From Dioscorea cayenensis subsp. rotundata (lineage: Eukaryota > Streptophyta > Magnoliopsida > Dioscoreales > Dioscoreaceae): DNA of 64,000 bases. The notes beneath the pieces are model-generated. The model did no database searches. It was not told where the DNA came from and was given only the letters and a program-made list of their open reading frames with translations. Shown here piece after piece: positions 59,751 to 64,000 of the stretch. The position numbers were made by a program, and so were the translations under genes. Location of the stretch: assembly GCF_009730915.1 (NCBI RefSeq), contig NW_024087259.1, positions 62,001 to 126,000 on the forward strand, read 5' to 3'. How positions within the stretch are numbered: the first letter of the stretch is position 1; the number at the start of each line of letters is the position of its first letter.

Positions 59751-60547
59751 GAGGCCGTTTGGTTCCCGGATTGGGAATGAAAAGGAGTGAGGGATTAATA
59801 GAAATGAAGAGGAGTGGAGAAGGAGTGGGAATAAAAGATGTGTTTGGTTGGTAAGGTATAAGGGGGTAGTTCATTGGGAATGAGAAAAAGTAAAAAAAAA
59901 AATATGGTAAAATGACCTTTATAACCTTTATAGGATTAAATTATATTATCAGTGACATAGATAATAGAAAATAGAAAAATAGAATATTTAATATCCTATT
60001 TTGATAATTTTTTATTATTCAGATTAATAATAAGACAGAAAATAGAATATTTAATATTTTTTTAATTAAATTTTTAAGTATTGTCATTTTATTTTATCAT
60101 AATTTAAAATTAAATTAAAATTTTCATTTGAACAATTATTTTTTATTAAGTTTAATAACAATACATATAAAAGAAAATGTTAATAGCATTTTTTTAAAAA
60201 AAATTAGGTATTATGTTATTTTTCCATATCACTAAAATTATCAACCGAATTATTATTGAAATTATACTATTTAATGAAAATTTGTGTTATTATATAAATT
60301 AAAATGTATTGGAGATCAAACATTTTGAGATTAGTTGGTTTTTTAGGATTATATAGTATGGGCAAAATAGGTATTTCAATACCAAAGAATGCTGAATTAG
60401 CCCAATTTTGGGAGGAGTGAAAAGCCCATGTGACTCCTCCCTCACTCCTTGCACAATCATTCATGACTACCATTACTGTATAACCAAACAAAGTAATGGG
60501 TTTAAAGAATTAATCATTCCCATTCCATGGATGCATCCAAACCGCCC
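59751..60547. mobile_element. Harbinger-type MITE (second family member or relative)
   Basis: A 797-bp element. Left end GAGGCCGTTTGGTTCCCGGA, right end (reverse complement) GGGCGGTTTGGATGCATCCA, flanked by TAA at 59748-59750 and 60548-60550. GGGAATGA / TCATTCCC blocks lie just inside both ends. Same TAA target and GGCCGTTTGG terminus as 20061-20633, but the interiors differ, so they are related by family and not copies of one element. Confidence 0.7.
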
Positions 60548-60550
60548 TAA

Positions 60551-62357
60551 ATGTTGTAATATAAACTATTATGTAAACTATGAAGTATGTAAAAAATTGT
60601 GGGTCATTTTAGAGTACTCTCTTTGAGTTTAAAATAAAGTGAAAAATTATAGTACATGAAAGAGACTTAGATTATTGATGAGTATTGAATTGCGTGGAGT
60701 ATTTTAGAGAGTAAATTAGGACCATCAGATTGAGTTGATCCCCACTGTTTATTAGAAGGTTGAGAATTATAAATACTTTTTAAAAGTTTGTCTTTAGATA
60801 TGTAGAAGAAGAATTGTAAGACAGGGGTGTAAAAGAAGATTTATTTTCAATAATTTTTTTTTTAAACTTTTTATTTCTTGGATTCTCATATTTCGTATTT
60901 AGGATAATAAAAAATGGTTAGCTAATGCAAAGAAGCCAAGCCAAGTAAGCAAAAGCTGACTTGATCTAAAGGGTGTGAAGTCCAAGTGCGTGGCACTTGG
61001 TCCTTCAAAAAAGATATATTATTTTTAGTTAGATATAGAAAATAAAAAAAATATTTATAATTGTGCCGACCAACCAACTGGATTTTTGATTCGGATTGTA
61101 TAATAATGATTTCAGTGTGAAAACCGCCTTGATGTTCAACAGTGAACTGTACTGGAGACTCATCTCTCAATGATCAAAGCTAGTGTTCTTATTTTAAAAT
61201 TTGTAACCGATCTTATTTTCTATTTAAAGCATAAAATAAAATTATAAAAAAAATTATGTCTTCTCAATAATAATTTTTTAAAAAATATGTATATATATTA
61301 TATGTGGCAAAAGCCACTTGGTTCAAGTGGTTAACACACAAAAATAAAGTGTTTTATGTGGAGGGCGGAATGGTGAGGGTTGGAATCTTCGGTGGAGGAA
61401 TTAATTCACAGGTAATATCTCAATCAACTCATGCCATGCGTTTATCGTTCTTTTAAAAAAAATAAAAAAAATTGTATATTATATGTGTTTTATTGTGCTG
61501 GCATGAGCAATTTCAATTTAAAAAATTTTAAAAACCTCAACTAGTAATTGGTAAAGTATACATGATATGCATTACAGCAGCCAAAAAAATAGCGAAATTG
61601 CTTTTACTGCATAAACCGAAACTAACCCTGTCAATATTTTTTCTAACAAAATAAAATACATATCATGTAAACAGAAAATGAAAATACAAGTTTTTTTTTT
61701 CAACTTTAAAAAACCAATAGTGTTTTTTTTGGGAGTTTTTCCTTAAAATAATTATAGAACGCATAAAAATTTCTAAAATAATAATAGTAATAATTAATAA
61801 TTTTAAATAAACAAGCTTATAACAATTAAAAAGCCTTTTTTATCAAATACAAAAGAAAACAAAATGTAAAGCTTTAAAAAAAATTAAAATAATGGAACTG
61901 TAGCATTATTTATATATACTAGACAAAATCCACCACTCCGTATTGTGGTTTTAATAATTTTGAAAGTTTTGAAAAAATATTATATATAAAATATAATTAA
62001 AAATAATATAATTAAATAACTCATATAATAAAAATTATTGTTATATTTTGTTTTTAAAAGTTTTTATAAATATTTATTACATAAATAATAATTAATTTAA
62101 ATAAAAATTTAAATATAATAAAACTTTAAATTTATTACGTGGAACATTTTCTTCGAGCATTCATCTATTTAAATAATATATATAGATTTACCCTGCGCGG
62201 TGTGATCAATGACACGTGGCATGCGATCATTATACTTGTTCGCTGTTAATGGCGGCAATACACGAGGGCCTGAAGTCTTAAACCCTCGCACTGCGCCCTC
62301 TTTCGCCGGAGAGAAAACCCTCACCGCTTCCCATCTCCTTCCTCGCCGAGTGCTCTG
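60551..62357. other. Intergenic region upstream of MMS19
   Basis: AT-rich DNA with a tRNA-like segment at about 61308-61395 (GGTTCAAGTGGTTAACAC, then GGTTGGAATC). The last 170 bp before 62358 turn GC-rich and hold the MMS19 promoter and leader. No other gene. Confidence 0.6.
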
Positions 62358-62928
62358 ATGGCGAACCCTAGCTTGTGGATCCCCCATGTCGAAGCCTTCA
62401 TCGATGACTCCCGCTCCCCGAATCAGAAGGTTGACTTCTTTCTTTCTCTCTCTCTCTCTCTCTCTCTCTCGTTTGGTTTGAATTAATTTTAGGGATACTT
62501 GTTGTTGAGCTTGGCGCGGTAATCTTACTATTATTTGATGATTGATATCTTCACATGTTGCAATTATCAGGTTTTCATCCCAGCAATTGGCATTGTTTTA
62601 TTTTTTTTTCTTTTCTTGATGATTTTGAGTTGGTTTCAGTGCAAGATCCCTTTGAAATTTACCAAAGAAACTCTGGAATTCGTATGTTTTAGTAGTTTCA
62701 TTTGGTTTGAATGGATTTTTGATTTTTGGGTTACCTGCTAGTTGTCATGGAACTTGACATTTTGGTTTGGCAATAAGAATTTTCATTTGCTGTTTGCTAT
62801 CTTTATATGTTGCGAGTACCAGGTCTTGAATGTGGAAGTTGGCATATATATTTTTTTTTTCTTGTTCCTTTATGCTTTTGATGGGTCATTAGTGCAAGGT
62901 GTTAGTAGGTTTATGACAATTCTGTTCA

Positions 62929-63020
<92 letters not shown>

Positions 63021-64000
63021 TGCATGCATTTTAGTGCCTCCATGTCAGTTTTGGTTTTAGATCCTCTTTTCTCAATATATTTAGCATGTTTTTTTGTCTT
63101 ATCTGTTCTTCTCATGCTCTAGCTTGAATTATTTGGGTTACAGTCAGCAAGCCTTGATGCAATTGCAGCACTTGTGAAGAAAGATCTTTTAACTCTTGAG
63201 ACATTGGTAATCTCAACAACTCTTAATTGTTATCTTTTGCACAATTAGGATTGGAGTTCACCTTTTTAATTTCAGTGGAGACTACAACTTTTCTTTGTGT
63301 GCTGGTTTTTATCTATAGGTAAGGGATATGGAACTTTATCTAACTACTCCGGACCACATTATTCGTAAAAAAGGTATGGCTCCTCATTGTTATGGATTGT
63401 TATTTTGCAATCAATGTCAGTTTACAGTCATTTACATAACTTTGGATGCATACCTCCTAAGAGGCTGGGATAAATTGTGGATAGACAAGATCCTTGGTTA
63501 TACCATATCCTGTGAGCATTCGCATTTGAAAAATGTATACCTATTTGTTTATGGGAAAAAGATTCCTGTATTCTTCTTTCTTAGTTCTTTTTCTCACGGC
63601 GTAATAGAAGAAAAGCAAACAGATAAATGATCAGTATGATAGAAAAATGACCATGTATGTTTAGTCTTCAGTGTCTGCAATATAGCACCATTTTAGTTTT
63701 GAATATAAATGAGCCAAATGCATGGAGCTGAGCATTTAACTGCACATGCACATAACTTTACAAGAAAGCCTCATATAACTGCAACAACTTTATTCTCTGA
63801 AATAGCTAAAACAATAGTAGCATATCTACCATGCAATGGCTGTTCTCTGTCTCCTCTCTGCTTCATTATTTTAATCATGCTTGTGCCCATTTGTGCATTT
63901 TTGCAGGTATCATTCTTCTGGCAGAAATACTATCACGTATTTCTGGGAAATCATTGAATGCTTCCACTATAGGAAGCTTGGTAGAGTTTTTCACATCAAG
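62358..64000 (+). CDS. MMS19: MMS19 homologue, 5' part (continues past the window)
   Basis: Four exons in the window: 62358-62429, 63144-63206, 63319-63373 and 63907 onward to the edge, with phase kept at each junction. Product start: MANPSLWIPHVEAFIDDSRS, then SASLDAIAALVKKDLLTLET, VRDMELYLTTPDHIIRKK, GIILLAEILSRISGKSLNAS, TIGSLVEFFTS. This is the conserved N-terminal HEAT-repeat opening of MMS19 (the ESFVDSSRSP / SLDAIA..VK.DLLT / YLTT.D.IIR..G pattern). Family knowledge: MMS19 is a large HEAT-repeat scaffold of the cytosolic iron-sulfur targeting complex that delivers clusters to DNA polymerases, helicases and nucleases, and is needed for genome stability. Only about 90 residues are visible, so domain integrity beyond the edge is unknown. 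Intron 1 carries an 84-bp (AT)n tract and a (CT)n run beside the donor. Confidence 0.88.
62446..62470. repeat. (CT)n microsatellite in MMS19 intron 1
   Basis: About a dozen TC units starting 17 bp after the exon 1 donor. Confidence 0.9.
62932..63015. repeat. (AT)42 microsatellite in MMS19 intron 1
   Basis: 84 uninterrupted bases of AT repeat, the longest simple repeat in the window. The predicted Tyr-Ile frames over it are artefacts. Runs of this length are unstable and can extrude cruciforms. Confidence 0.95.

Noticed and set aside
62870-63122. ORFs with long Tyr-Ile runs
   Set aside because: Translation of the (AT)42 repeat in MMS19 intron 1.

Overview
The window is nuclear DNA from a flowering plant. 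The evidence is spliced genes with GT-AG introns, an auxin-response repressor (Aux/IAA), a pectin methylesterase, a membrane-anchored plant-type hexokinase, and many plant-style DNA transposons. Some coding exons are GC-rich (first hexokinase exon, the dehydrogenase) while most genes are AT-rich. That would fit a non-grass monocot, but this is only an inference. Strands below are relative to the window.

Layout, left to right. A five-exon pinoresinol/lariciresinol reductase-like gene (713-4079, +) is followed by a two-TM plant membrane protein of unknown function (4503-6235, -). A deletion-derivative hAT transposon with a perfect 8-bp target duplication lies at 7646-8732. Then come a pectinesterase (9538-12407, +), a hexokinase (14505-18902, +), a Harbinger-type MITE (20061-20633) and elongation factor 2 (21054-24003, -), which has a 5'-UTR intron and probably a 3'-UTR intron.

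From 25662 to 38726 the composition changes sharply: it becomes GC- and CpG-rich, with AT-rich blocks full of GTTTAA. This 13-kb block is a giant imperfect inverted repeat. Each roughly 6-kb arm holds broken remains of the same two genes, a Mutator-like (MULE) transposase and a DUF1985/Ulp1-protease-like gene. The two copies are arranged head to head around a loop of about 0.7 kb. It sits between the divergent promoters of EF-2 and the next gene and is the most unusual object in the window.

Right of it are an intronless 3-hydroxyisobutyrate dehydrogenase-like gene (39458-40471, +), an intronless SpoU-family rRNA 2'-O-methyltransferase (43351-44721, +), a six-exon Aux/IAA gene of the IAA18/IAA26 type (49473-51614, -) with a long intron-containing leader, a long AT-rich gene-poor stretch with two more TIR elements (58402-59234 and 59751-60547), and the first four exons of MMS19 (62358 to the window edge, +).

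The host genes do not form a pathway: they are independent housekeeping, metabolic and regulatory genes. Exon junctions were worked out by hand from splice sites and reading-frame continuity. All summed CDS lengths are exact multiples of three and match the expected family sizes. No tRNA, rRNA or CRISPR was found. Several tRNA-promoter-like SINE heads are present.
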